64,000 bases of DNA from Lachnospiraceae bacterium NK4A179 (lineage in GTDB: Bacteria > Bacillota > Clostridia > Lachnospirales > Lachnospiraceae), in assembly GCA_000421045.1 (NCBI GenBank), contig ATWC01000013.1:1-64000 (forward strand), given 5' to 3'. Below are positions 1 through 8,586 of the stretch, one piece after another (positions within the stretch are counted from its first letter, which is position 1; each line of letters opens with the position of its first letter). The position numbers were made by a program, and so were the translations under genes. The notes under the pieces are model-generated. The model was not told the origin of the DNA, ran no database searches, and saw nothing but the letters and a program-made list of their open reading frames with translations.

Positions 1-210
1 CAGCAAGGTCAGCAAGGCCAGCAGGGTCAACAGGGCCAGCAGGGCCAGCAAGGTCAACAGGGTCAGCAGGGTCAACAGGGCCAGCAGGGCCAGCAAGGTC
101 AACAGGGTCAGCAGGGTCAAGGCCAAGGTCAGGGCCAAGGTGAAGGCCAGGGACAAGGACAAGGCCAGGGTCAAGGCGAAGGACAAGGACAAGGCCAGGG
201 CGGCGGACAT
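1..210 (+). repeat. Tandem 9-bp CAGCAGGGT-type coding repeats
   Basis: Near-identical 9-base units (CAG CAG/A GGT/C) run in frame for about 120 bases and degenerate into 6-base GGTCAG/GGACAA units up to about 200. They encode Q-Q-G and G-Q repeats. Synonymous drift between units shows the array is maintained at protein level, though slippage-driven length variation is likely. Confidence 0.85.
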
Positions 211-492
211 GGCGGGCATGAAGCCGGCACAGGCGGCAGCAATGATAAGAGGGATTATGTAAGTATACCCAATCAAAGCAGTGATGACGTAGGTATTACC
301 GGACAGAAACAGGAAAACGGACATTCCGATTACTCAAAGGGCAGTAACGGAGTCGGTTTTGAAGGTGAGCATGTTCAATATGAAAATGTCATCGGAGAAT
401 ACAGTAAGCAGGCCTACGAAGGTCTTGAGAACGGAGTTTATCCCGAAGGCATGTCGGATGTAATAAAAGAATATTTCAGTGGGTTTGATTAA
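1..492 (+). CDS. Q/G-repeat protein, C-terminal part (5' end outside window)
   Basis: The frame is open from base 1 to a TAA at 490-492, giving the last 163 residues. The first ~70 residues are Q-Q-G triplets passing into G-Q/G-E and then a G/H stretch. A non-repetitive tail of ~85 residues follows, ending in a segment with Y, PEGM, VIKEYF and FD. That ending resembles the 'YP.G....V..YF' tail of large membrane proteins encoded beside MoxR ATPases (Bat/DUF58/DUF4175-type clusters); this is a family resemblance and not proof. The moxR-type gene starts 9 bases downstream with its own GGAGAGG site, so the two are probably co-transcribed. The repeat may be a flexible linker. Without the N-terminus no function can be assigned. 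Confidence 0.75.
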   Translation, partial: QQGQQGQQGQQGQQGQQGQQGQQGQQGQQGQQGQQGQQGQGQGQGQGEGQGQGQGQGQGEGQGQGQGGGHGGHEAGTGGSNDKRDYVSIPNQSSDDVGITGQKQENGHSDYSKGSNGVGFEGEHVQYENVIGEYSKQAYEGLENGVYPEGMSDVIKEYFSGFD

Positions 493-501
493 GGAGAGGT
501 C

Positions 502-1458
502 ATGAGTGAGATTGAAGAAATGCAGGCAAAGCTTGCTGCATGTGAGAGAGAAATCGGAAAAGAGATCATAGGTCAGAGAGATGTTATAAGGAGTGTGATG
601 CTTGCAGTGCTTTCAGGTGGAAATGTACTGCTTGAAGGTATGCCGGGACTTGGAAAGACAAGGCTTGTAAATACCATAAGTCATGTTCTGAATCTTTCGT
701 TTAAGAGGATACAGTTTACCCCTGATCTTATGCCCGGTGATATAACCGGAACAAATATCATGGTAAGAGATGCGGAAAGTTCCTCTTTTAAATTTGAGCC
801 GGGTCCTATTTTTGCAAATATAATACTTGCGGATGAGATCAACCGTGCAACGCCCAAAACACAGTCGGCGCTGCTTGAGGCCATGCAGGAACACAGTGTT
901 ACTGTCGGAAATATAAGCCATAGAGTTCCTGAACCCTTCTTTGTTCTTGCAACGCAGAACCCCATAGAGCAGGAGGGAACATATCCGCTCCCCGAGGCTC
1001 AGCTGGACAGATTCATGTTCAAAATACTTGTAGGATTTCCTTCAAAGAATGAACTGAAGGGTATCGTGGATCTTACTGAAGACAGAAGGGCCGAGAAGGC
1101 ACAGACGCTTATAACTGCCGAGGAACTTGTAAGAGCATCGGAGATGGCCGGTGATATAAAGATTGCCGATGCCGTTATGGATAAGATCCTCGATATAGTC
1201 ATGGCAACTCATGACAGGAACAACAAGTACATAAGAGAAGGAGCCAGCCCGAGAGCTGCACAGGCTATAGTAAAGGGCGCAAAGGCACGTGCATTTATGG
1301 AAGGCAGGTATAACGTATCATTTGATGATGTGGAATCTGTTGCATATCCGGTTCTCCGTCATCGTATATTACTTTCTTTCGATGCAGTATCTGATAATGT
1401 TACGGAAGATAAGATTATCACAGGCATAATACAGAAACTGGGGACACAGAATGGATAA
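502..1458 (+). CDS. MoxR-family AAA+ ATPase
   Basis: This is a 318-residue cytoplasmic AAA+ ATPase of the MoxR/RavA clade, a chaperone-like family linked to maturation of cell-envelope or metalloprotein complexes. Walker A is GMPGLGKT at ~residues 46-53. Walker B is ILADEINRA at ~110, followed by the MoxR-typical PKTQSALLEAMQE segment. Sensor 1 lies in ATQNPIEQEGTYPLPEAQLD, and a C-terminal lid domain follows. Length is normal for the family. The GGAGAGG site lies 5 bases before the ATG. The upstream Q/G-repeat protein is the likely partner in a MoxR/DUF58-type operon. The last 8 bases overlap deoC. Confidence 0.93.
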   Translation: MSEIEEMQAKLAACEREIGKEIIGQRDVIRSVMLAVLSGGNVLLEGMPGLGKTRLVNTISHVLNLSFKRIQFTPDLMPGDITGTNIMVRDAESSSFKFEPGPIFANIILADEINRATPKTQSALLEAMQEHSVTVGNISHRVPEPFFVLATQNPIEQEGTYPLPEAQLDRFMFKILVGFPSKNELKGIVDLTEDRRAEKAQTLITAEELVRASEMAGDIKIADAVMDKILDIVMATHDRNNKYIREGASPRAAQAIVKGAKARAFMEGRYNVSFDDVESVAYPVLRHRILLSFDAVSDNVTEDKIITGIIQKLGTQNG

Positions 1459-2089
1459 GCAGGAAATACTTTCAAAGATCGATCATACACTTTTAAAGGC
1501 ATTTGCCAAATGGGAAGATATAGAGAAACTCTGTGATGAAGCTGTAAAGTTTCATACGGCATCTGTATGCATCCCGCCCTGTTATGTGAAGCGTGTACAT
1601 GACAAGTACGGAGACAGTCTTGTTATCTGTACGGTTATAGGTTTTCCTCTTGGTTACGAAACTTCGGAAGCCAAACTTACAGAGGCAGTGAAAGCAATAG
1701 ATGACGGTGCTACTGAGATCGATACTGTTATCAATATCACGGATGTGAAGAACGGTGATTTTGATGCCGTAAGAGATGAACTGACTCTTCTCAGGGATGT
1801 GACAAAAGGAAAGATACTTAAGGTTATAATCGAAACATGTTATCTTACCGAAGAAGAGAAGAAGACTCTGTGCAGCATAGTTACTGAAACGGGTGCTGAT
1901 TTTATAAAGACTTCCACAGGTTTCGGAACTGCAGGCGCAGATGTAAAGGATGTGGAGCTTTTCAAGAATAACATAGGTCCGTCCGTGAAGATCAAAGCAG
2001 CCGGCGGTATCAGAACCGTTGAGGATGCGGAAAAAATGATAAATGCAGGTGCGTCACGTATAGGATCTTCGGCCATTGCAGCTGAATGA
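1451..2089 (+). CDS. deoC: Deoxyribose-phosphate aldolase
   Basis: This enzyme splits 2-deoxyribose-5-phosphate into glyceraldehyde-3-phosphate and acetaldehyde in deoxynucleoside catabolism. The 212-residue TIM barrel shows the early Asp in KIDHTLLK, the EIDTVINI strand, the Schiff-base lysine in DFIKTSTGF (~residue 154) and the phosphate-binding AAGGIRT and RIGSS loops near the C-terminus. Length is normal for the family. The start overlaps the end of the MoxR gene by 8 bases, which implies translational coupling although the functions appear unrelated. The aldehyde it produces could be handled by the aldehyde dehydrogenase further along, but that is only a metabolic possibility. Confidence 0.95.
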   Translation: MDKQEILSKIDHTLLKAFAKWEDIEKLCDEAVKFHTASVCIPPCYVKRVHDKYGDSLVICTVIGFPLGYETSEAKLTEAVKAIDDGATEIDTVINITDVKNGDFDAVRDELTLLRDVTKGKILKVIIETCYLTEEEKKTLCSIVTETGADFIKTSTGFGTAGADVKDVELFKNNIGPSVKIKAAGGIRTVEDAEKMINAGASRIGSSAIAAE

Positions 2090-2102
2090 ATATGGGGGCA
2101 GG

Positions 2103-3077
2103 ATGGTTACAAAAGAAACATTATCAATAAAGTCAACTAACGGGATAAATGATCTGTATGTAGTGCTGTGGAAGCCTGAAGGTTCACCGAAGGGTGTGAT
2201 ACAGATATCGCATGGCATGATAGAACATATAGGACGCTACAGTGAGTTTGCTGAAAGAATGGCAGACAGAGGATTTCTTGTTGTCGGAAATGATCATCTT
2301 GCACATGGCAGGACAGTAAAGGATAAATCGGAATTAGGATTTTTTACTGTTCCCAAGGGAATGGATGCCGCTGAAGCGGTTCTTAAGGATCTCCATAAAG
2401 TAACTGAATATGTTAAGAACAGATATCCGGACATACCGTATTTTATTTTTGGACACAGTATGGGTTCATTTTTTGCCCGTGCCTATGTGAATGAATACTA
2501 TGATGAGCTTTCAGGTGCAATGATGATGGGCACCGGTGATTATGATATGCTTCCGCTTATTGCCGGGAAGTTCTTTATGAAGGTATTCACATTCATAAAG
2601 GGAGAGAGATATCACAGCAGCTTTCTCAGCAGTGCATTTTCGGCTGCGAATATGAAAGGTATCCTCAGCCCGCGAACAAACAGTGACTGGCTCAGCACAG
2701 ATCCCGAAAGAGTTGATGCATATGAAGCCGATCCGCTTAACAGGTTCACCTTCTCGGTAAACGGTTTCAGTACACTTTTGGATATAATCATCAGGATGGA
2801 AACCGATGAGCATGAGGCACTTGATGAAGTAAATGACAGAAAAGAAATAGGTATGCGCACTTATCATGAACTGCCTATAGCTTTTCTTTCGGGAAGCAGC
2901 GATCCTGTAGGAAATTTTGGTAAATCACCGAGGAAAGTTGCACGAAGATATAAAATGATGGGTTACCGTCATGTATCACTGAAGATATTTAAAGGCGACC
3001 GTCATGAGCTTCTCAATGAAAAAGATCGTGATGAAGTTATGGATTGTATGGCACGCGCTTTTGAAAAGTGGCTCTGA
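2103..3077 (+). CDS. Alpha/beta hydrolase, monoacylglycerol-lipase-like (S33 / Hydrolase_4)
   Basis: This is a serine hydrolase of about 324 residues. It has the HGMIEHIGRY oxyanion region near the N-terminus, the nucleophile elbow FGHSMGS (~residue 120), the acid in GSSDPVG (~270) and the histidine in KGDRHELLNE (~305). The layout matches lysophospholipase/monoacylglycerol lipases. No signal peptide or membrane segment is visible, so it is probably cytoplasmic. A TTG at 2076 would add nine residues overlapping deoC; the ATG at 2103, preceded by GGGGGCAGG, is preferred. The stop codon directly abuts the stop of the convergent HD-GYP gene. The substrate cannot be told from sequence. Confidence 0.88.
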   Translation: MVTKETLSIKSTNGINDLYVVLWKPEGSPKGVIQISHGMIEHIGRYSEFAERMADRGFLVVGNDHLAHGRTVKDKSELGFFTVPKGMDAAEAVLKDLHKVTEYVKNRYPDIPYFIFGHSMGSFFARAYVNEYYDELSGAMMMGTGDYDMLPLIAGKFFMKVFTFIKGERYHSSFLSSAFSAANMKGILSPRTNSDWLSTDPERVDAYEADPLNRFTFSVNGFSTLLDIIIRMETDEHEALDEVNDRKEIGMRTYHELPIAFLSGSSDPVGNFGKSPRKVARRYKMMGYRHVSLKIFKGDRHELLNEKDRDEVMDCMARAFEKWL

Positions 3078-4328
3078 TCACTGTTTCTTTTCGGCTGAAA
3101 AGAGATCTTCTTCAGCACCGTATTCACTGCGTATCCTGTCAGTGAAACCATCCAGTATCATATCTGTCATGATAGTGACGAACTGAGGATCGAACTGGGT
3201 ACCTGAGTTATTCGTCAGTTCATTTATGATCCTCGTATTATCATAAGGTTTTCTGTAGCTTCTGGTTGAACTCATTGCATCATAAGAATCTGCAACGCAT
3301 ATGATCCTTGCCATAAGAGGTATATCTTCTCCGGCAAGACCTTCGGGATATCCTTTGCCGTCATAGCGCTCATGATGATAATGAGCACCGTCACTTATAT
3401 CAGGAATGGCGGTGAATTTCCTAAGCATTTCATAACCTATCGTTGTATGTGTTTTGATCACATCATACTCTTCCGGTGTGAGCTTTCCGGGTTTTGTTAA
3501 GATCATATCCGGGATGCCTATCTTTCCGGCATCATGAAGAAGTGTAGCGTAATAAAGAGTCTTCAGTTCCTCTCCTTCTATGCCGTATCTTTTGGCTATT
3601 TCTTTAGCATATATCGCTACACGAATGGAATGTCCTTTTGTATAAGTATCCTTGGCATCCAGAAAGTTGGTGAAAGTAGTGATCGATTGGTCAATGATAA
3701 GAGCATCGCGGTCTCTTAAGCGTCTTACGGTTTCTATCTTTGCATAAGCGCCAAGGGCTGAGCCGAAGGCTGTCAGCCACAGTAAAAATGCTGCTACCAG
3801 TATATAGAACAGGATTGAATGTAAGATATCTACTTTGAACTGACCGGTGATCTCGGCAGATTCGAGCTCGAGAGTCTGTGTTGCATATAATACGGCACCG
3901 AAGGTCGCAGGGGTATCCGGCCGCATATTTTCGGTTGTCTCATCGGGAGTAAAATATATGGTCTGGTCCTGTATTTCGTATTCGCCGCTCCAGGCACTGT
4001 CTAATATGGGATTTTCAGAGAATACTGCCTTTACCGACCAGTTATCAAGTTTGCGTCCGCATTCATTTGAGAGTTTAAAGTCATACTGTGCCCCTTGCGG
4101 AGTAAGCATATGATTATCTCTGTCGGACCAGGATTTTCCTTCAGGTATGGACATCTCCAGAGAAATCCCGTCGTCGCTCCACTTCCCGTCCGAAGTGGGG
4201 AGTTTTATGGTTCTTACACGTTTGGATTCGCTGTCTGCATAAAGAAAGAATACCAGCATTAAGAAAATGATCGCAGCACCGATGAATATGAGTTTTTTAA
4301 CGGTCTTACTCTTAAAAAACGCATTCAT
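3078..4328 (-). CDS. Membrane HD-GYP domain protein (putative c-di-GMP phosphodiesterase)
   Basis: The protein has 416 residues. A transmembrane segment at ~12-30 is followed by an extracytoplasmic domain, a second membrane segment at ~168-190, a short linker and a C-terminal HD-GYP domain. The metal-binding HD pair sits in LLHDAGKIG, with downstream HH and the GYP loop in HHERYDGKGYP, and the motif spacing is canonical. HD-GYP proteins usually hydrolyse cyclic di-GMP; here an external signal would be coupled to it across the membrane. The gene stands alone, transcribed away from mutS-like, and converges base-to-base with the lipase gene. An extended -10 promoter is visible upstream. Confidence 0.9.
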   Translation of the reverse strand: MNAFFKSKTVKKLIFIGAAIIFLMLVFFLYADSESKRVRTIKLPTSDGKWSDDGISLEMSIPEGKSWSDRDNHMLTPQGAQYDFKLSNECGRKLDNWSVKAVFSENPILDSAWSGEYEIQDQTIYFTPDETTENMRPDTPATFGAVLYATQTLELESAEITGQFKVDILHSILFYILVAAFLLWLTAFGSALGAYAKIETVRRLRDRDALIIDQSITTFTNFLDAKDTYTKGHSIRVAIYAKEIAKRYGIEGEELKTLYYATLLHDAGKIGIPDMILTKPGKLTPEEYDVIKTHTTIGYEMLRKFTAIPDISDGAHYHHERYDGKGYPEGLAGEDIPLMARIICVADSYDAMSSTRSYRKPYDNTRIINELTNNSGTQFDPQFVTIMTDMILDGFTDRIRSEYGAEEDLFSAEKKQ

Positions 4329-4375
4329 TTTCGTCAGTCATCTCCCCTCAGATAACACTGTGAAAATACACTTAG

Positions 4376-4404
4376 ATTATAGCATAACAGTCGGTTGTGA
4401 CCAA
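4376..4404 (-). promoter_or_regulatory. Promoter of the HD-GYP gene
   Basis: On the minus strand an extended -10 (TGC TATAAT, hexamer at 4376-4381) is preceded by a weak -35 TTGGTC (4399-4404) with 17-base spacing. The -35 region overlaps that of the divergent mutS-like promoter, so the two may compete for polymerase. Confidence 0.5.
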
Positions 4405-4424
4405 CACTTTATGTATGTTAGAAT
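4395..4424 (+). promoter_or_regulatory. Promoter of the mutS-like gene
   Basis: The -35 is TTGTGA (4395-4400), the spacer is 18 bases and the extended -10 is TGT TAGAAT (hexamer 4419-4424). It lies 48 bases before the ATG at 4472, which has a GGGAGGA site. Confidence 0.5.
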
Positions 4425-4471
4425 TGGCTTTGTACAGCAGTCTCAGACCATATTGGGAGGAATAGCGGGAT

Positions 4472-6112
4472 ATGGATCCGAATATCAGCTTATTGTATCC
4501 GAAAGGGTATACTGAAAGAGAAAGTTACAGGATAAAGGATACGGAATTTGCTGATACACTTGCGCTCAGGTCCATGATCGTTCTTGTAAATGAGACCTTC
4601 AGAGGTGTTCCGCCCATACGACTCGCAGATTTTTTTACTTCAGATGACAGAGTCATTTCATACCGTCTTGATGTACTCGAGGAACTTCTTGCCAATCCGT
4701 CGCTGATCGATATGTTTGAACGTGCACTTCCGCTTATTCGCGGCATTTATGATATGCACAGCCTGATGAACGGTTCGGTCACGATCGACAAGGCGCTCTC
4801 TATAATCCGTATACTTGAAACTTATATCAATATCACAGAACTGTTTGCGGAAGATATGCGCGGCATGGAGCTGCATTCTGAAGGGCTCTCTGCGCTGAAA
4901 GCATACGTGATGGAGAGAGCAGACAGCGAAGAGTATAAGAATATGAAGCGTGATATGGATTCCTGTGATATGGATTTCAGTGAATTGCGCAGTGTAACGA
5001 TAGGCGTGAATCTGGATGAAAGCCTGCAGGCAGAGGAAGCCGGATTATTGTCCGTGAATACCAAAAGATTTCGTAAGGGTTCACTTGTCGGTAAGGTGAC
5101 CGGACGTGATAAGAATGATCCGTATACTCTTCTGTCGGTGCTCTATCCGCTTCCGAAGGGCAAGAGCAGTGCAGCTCCTGCGGGAACCGCCGAAGCAGAT
5201 GCCTATACAGACGGGATCAATTTCGAAAGAAGCGTAAGACATGCGATAGAGGAAATCTACCGCAGTTCTATCAAAGCATTCGTACCGGTTGTGGAAAGAT
5301 ATTTCAATACAAACACTTCGGGGTATGCATCACTTTTTGCGGAAGTACGCTTTCTTCTGGCAGAAGTAAAGTTTATCAGAAAGATGAGAGATGAAGGTTT
5401 CAGGATGGTAAGACCGGAAGTTCATCCCGCATCGGAAAAGATCTGCAGTATGAAGGGACTTGTAAGTGTGTCGCTTGCACTTAACAAACAGCATAATGCA
5501 GTTGTTAAAAATGATTTTGAGATCGATGAGAATGGAAGATTCTTCCTTCTCACAGGACCGAATCACGGAGGAAAGTCTGTTTATGCCAGAGCGGTTGGAG
5601 CAGCGATGGGGCTTTTCTTACTTGGATGTTTTGTTCCGTGTTCTGAAGCGGCCATAAGTCCCGTGACAGGAATTTATACACATTTTGCGGCTGCCGATTC
5701 TGCTGATGCGGGACGCGGACGTTTTGAAAGTGAGTGCGAAAGACTTGCAAAGATACTCAGGAAACTCACATCTACCGATATGCTTATCATGGATGAATCT
5801 TTTTCCGGTACAAGTGCCCTGGAAGCCGCTTATATTGCAGAGGAAGTCATAACCGGCATAGGAGCCATCGGTCCAACCGGAGTATTTGTAACTCATATCC
5901 ATGAGCTTGCGGAGAAGCTGGATGAGTTCAATTCCTATCCGGGAAACAAAGCAAAGGTTGATAATCTTGCAGCACTCATGGAAAACAAGGAAAAAGGTAC
6001 CAGAAGCTTCCGTATAGTGCGTACAAAGCCTGATGGCTTAAGTTATGCCAGGGATATAGCGGCAAAATGCGGGCTTAATTTCACCGACAGGGGAAATTTC
6101 GGAACTGATTGA
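4472..6112 (+). CDS. MutS-family ATPase lacking the mismatch-recognition domains
   Basis: This 546-residue protein keeps only the helical lever/core region and the C-terminal ABC-type ATPase of MutS. Walker A is GPNHGGKS (~residue 363), with His where canonical MutS has Met. Walker B and the D-loop appear in LIMDESFSGTSALE (~435), and the His switch in VFVTHIHELA (~475). There is no N-terminal Phe-x-Glu mismatch-reading domain and no Smr nuclease domain, so it is neither MutS1 nor MutS2. It belongs to the short MutS-like proteins found in Clostridia, whose role is not established. A canonical mutS2 lies separately at 35381-37765. Its end abuts the transporter operon. Confidence 0.85.
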   Translation: MDPNISLLYPKGYTERESYRIKDTEFADTLALRSMIVLVNETFRGVPPIRLADFFTSDDRVISYRLDVLEELLANPSLIDMFERALPLIRGIYDMHSLMNGSVTIDKALSIIRILETYINITELFAEDMRGMELHSEGLSALKAYVMERADSEEYKNMKRDMDSCDMDFSELRSVTIGVNLDESLQAEEAGLLSVNTKRFRKGSLVGKVTGRDKNDPYTLLSVLYPLPKGKSSAAPAGTAEADAYTDGINFERSVRHAIEEIYRSSIKAFVPVVERYFNTNTSGYASLFAEVRFLLAEVKFIRKMRDEGFRMVRPEVHPASEKICSMKGLVSVSLALNKQHNAVVKNDFEIDENGRFFLLTGPNHGGKSVYARAVGAAMGLFLLGCFVPCSEAAISPVTGIYTHFAAADSADAGRGRFESECERLAKILRKLTSTDMLIMDESFSGTSALEAAYIAEEVITGIGAIGPTGVFVTHIHELAEKLDEFNSYPGNKAKVDNLAALMENKEKGTRSFRIVRTKPDGLSYARDIAAKCGLNFTDRGNFGTD

Positions 6113-6144
6113 GGCCGGAATATTTTTATATCGGATATTTGAGT

Positions 6145-6150
6145 TATAAT
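6145..6150 (+). promoter_or_regulatory. Possible -10 element upstream of the transporter operon
   Basis: A perfect TATAAT lies 55 bases before the GTG start at 6205, but no convincing -35 is present. It would allow transcription independent of the mutS-like gene. Confidence 0.3.
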
Positions 6151-6204
6151 GTGCCCGAAACAGAGAATAATAAACATAGAATCATAAAAAAGAGGTTTAT
6201 CAAA

Positions 6205-7179
6205 GTGAAACTAAGAAAATATTTTTGTGCTGCCGCATTGATGTTAACGGCAGTCTGCATGACAGGGTGTGCGAAAGAAAAGGCAGAAGAAAGTGTTACC
6301 GTGAAGGTTGGTTCTCTTAAGGGGCCTACAACCATGGGCATGGTAAACATGATGAAAGATTCTGAGGAGTCAAAGACGGAGGGTAAATATACTTTCACGA
6401 TGGAGACAGATCCTTCTGTCATAACGGCTTCTCTGGTAAACGGAGATATAGATATAGCTCTTATACCTGCAAATATGGCATCGATAGTTTATGGCAAGAC
6501 AGACAGCGGAGTTGCGGTTGTTGATATCAATACGCTTGGCGTGCTTGAGGTTCTCACAACTGATGATTCCATAACAGATATGGCATCGCTTTCCGGAAAG
6601 ACAGTTGCACTAACCGGACAGGGTGCAACACCGGAATATGCATTAAATTATCTTCTTACACAGAATAATGTTGAGGGATGTGAACAGAAGTATTATTCAG
6701 AGGCTTTGGAAGTTGCGGCTGTGCTTTCATCAGGTGAAGTGACTGCAGCAGTGCTGCCTGAACCCTTTGCGACCGTCTGCATGAAGCAGAATGAAAATGT
6801 GAGAAAGGCATTTACCCTGACGGATGCCTGGGATGAACTTGGAAACGGTTCACGTTTTCTTACAGGCGTTACTGTTGTACGTAAGGATTTTTATAACAGT
6901 CATCCTGAAGCGGTGAAGACTTTTCTTAAGGATCATAAAAAGAGCACGGAAAAGGCTGTATCTGATGTGCCCGGTACAGCTGAGCTCGTAGCATCATATG
7001 GCATAATAGAAAAGGCAGCAGTAGCTGAGGCAGCGCTTCCTTCATGCAGCATTGTCTGCATTGACGGCAGCGAGATGAAGACGGCTCTTTCCGGTTATCT
7101 TCAGGTCCTGTACGATCAGGATCCTAAGTCGGTAGGAGGTAATCTTCCTTCAGACGATTTCTATCTTTCTTTTGAATAA
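6205..7179 (+). CDS. NitT/TauT-type ABC transporter substrate-binding lipoprotein
   Basis: This is a solute-binding protein of the NMT1/SsuA-like fold for nitrate, taurine, thiamine-precursor or sulfonate type substrates. The chosen GTG at 6205 gives a short basic N-terminus, a hydrophobic stretch and the lipobox MTGC, with the lipidated Cys at ~residue 22. A TTG at 6109 would put 32 charged residues ahead of the signal peptide and is rejected. The mature protein contains the GxxxGxTTMGM and TGQGATPEYALNYLL segments typical of the family. The next gene, a permease-ATPase fusion, overlaps its last 8 bases. The substrate is not determinable here; no riboswitch was recognised upstream. Confidence 0.87.
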   Translation: MKLRKYFCAAALMLTAVCMTGCAKEKAEESVTVKVGSLKGPTTMGMVNMMKDSEESKTEGKYTFTMETDPSVITASLVNGDIDIALIPANMASIVYGKTDSGVAVVDINTLGVLEVLTTDDSITDMASLSGKTVALTGQGATPEYALNYLLTQNNVEGCEQKYYSEALEVAAVLSSGEVTAAVLPEPFATVCMKQNENVRKAFTLTDAWDELGNGSRFLTGVTVVRKDFYNSHPEAVKTFLKDHKKSTEKAVSDVPGTAELVASYGIIEKAAVAEAALPSCSIVCIDGSEMKTALSGYLQVLYDQDPKSVGGNLPSDDFYLSFE

Positions 7180-8542
7180 ACCATTTTTAAAAAAGATCAT
7201 TGCGGCTGTTTTGCTTCTCATCCTTTGGGAAGCAGCAGCTGTTGTCATACACAATCCCTTTCTGATAGCAGGGCCGGTGGAGACTGTATATGCAGTCTTC
7301 AGACTTATTAATGAAGGAGTACTTCTGCCTTCGGTTTTTAACAGTACTGTCCGTATACTTTTAGGATTCATGCTCGGTTCTGTCATAGGCATAGCTGCTG
7401 CAGCTTTTTCCGATAAAAGTGAATGGGCATATTCTTTTATTGATGTGATCATGCGTATTCTCCGCACCATTCCTGTTGCTGCGTTTATAATCCTTCTTCT
7501 CATGTGGTATGGAAACAGTTTCATATCAACGGTCATAAGCGCTCTTGTTACAGCACCGATCGTTTATCTTAATATTCTTAAAGGTCTGGAGAGCCGCGAC
7601 AGTAAGATAATTGAGATGGCGGACATATATGGCATCAGGGGCATACGCCGTTTCCGTTTCATTACACTGGCACTGATAAAGCCTTATTTATTAAGCTCTC
7701 TTGAAATATCTTTTGGAATGAGTTTTAAGAGTGGTGTTGCAGCCGAAGTTATCGGCCAGCCGTTAAAAACAGTAGGAAATGGGATGTACCGCGGCAAGAT
7801 TTATCTTGCAACTGATGAAGTGCTTGCATGGACACTTGTGATAATCCTGACTGCATTTATGCTTGAGTGGATCATATTCAGAAGCAGGCTTAAGGGGATA
7901 TATGATCGTATGATACGTCCCGGCAGAGTGAATACTTCAGTTGTGTGCCAAAGCATGGAAAAGACAGGTGAACATATAAAAGCAGCAGATGTGGGCAAAG
8001 CATTTGGTGACCATAATGTATTTAAGGGTGTTTCATTTGAAGTGTCTGCGGGAGATAAACTTGTGATCCTGGGGGCATCCGGTTCAGGAAAGACAACATT
8101 GCTGAATATGATCGCAGGGCTTGATAAAGATTATACGGGAGAGATCGATATACCCGGTATAAAGGGGATGATGTTTCAGGAAAACCGTCTTCTTGAAGAT
8201 ATGTCGCCTGCGGAAAATGTTATGATCGCCGATCCGCAGCTTACAGAAGAGGAAGCAGTAAATGCTTTGAGGTATCTGCTTCCGGAGGATGCATTGCATA
8301 AGCCGGTTAAGGAACTGTCAGGCGGAGAAAAACGCAGAGTTGCGGCAGTGCGTGCCATGGAACATAAGGCAGATATTTATCTTCTGGATGAACCCTTTAC
8401 AGGTCTTGATGTTAAAGCCTGTGAAGATATGGTAAAGTATATTGACAGAAAGCACGGCATGGCTGCGGTCATCATTACCGCTCATGACGAGGAAGATCTG
8501 CCGGAAACATGGCAGCAGGAATTGAAAATGTTCAGGCTTTGA
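7172..8542 (+). CDS. ABC transporter permease-ATPase fusion (NitT/TauT type)
   Basis: One 456-residue protein combines two normally separate subunits. Residues ~1-250 form a BPD-type permease with about six membrane segments and an EAA loop (EMADIYGIRGIRRFRF, ~residue 150). Residues ~268-456 form the ATPase: Walker A GASGSGKTT, Q-loop MMFQENRL, signature LSGGEKRR, Walker B IYLLDEPFTGLD and H-loop TAHD. All key motifs are intact and no frameshift is seen at the junction. The ATPase is compact, lacking a long C-terminal extension. Translation starts at a TTG overlapping the end of the binding-protein gene, so a coupled two-gene transporter operon is likely. Confidence 0.88.
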   Translation: MNKPFLKKIIAAVLLLILWEAAAVVIHNPFLIAGPVETVYAVFRLINEGVLLPSVFNSTVRILLGFMLGSVIGIAAAAFSDKSEWAYSFIDVIMRILRTIPVAAFIILLLMWYGNSFISTVISALVTAPIVYLNILKGLESRDSKIIEMADIYGIRGIRRFRFITLALIKPYLLSSLEISFGMSFKSGVAAEVIGQPLKTVGNGMYRGKIYLATDEVLAWTLVIILTAFMLEWIIFRSRLKGIYDRMIRPGRVNTSVVCQSMEKTGEHIKAADVGKAFGDHNVFKGVSFEVSAGDKLVILGASGSGKTTLLNMIAGLDKDYTGEIDIPGIKGMMFQENRLLEDMSPAENVMIADPQLTEEEAVNALRYLLPEDALHKPVKELSGGEKRRVAAVRAMEHKADIYLLDEPFTGLDVKACEDMVKYIDRKHGMAAVIITAHDEEDLPETWQQELKMFRL

Positions 8543-8586
8543 ACAGAGAGCTTGTATTCATTTATAAGAACACAGGAGGATAAGCG

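Noticed and set aside
1-210. Short regular repeats that could suggest a CRISPR array
   Set aside because: Units are 9 bases, contiguous and in frame with a protein that continues to a stop; there are no spacers.
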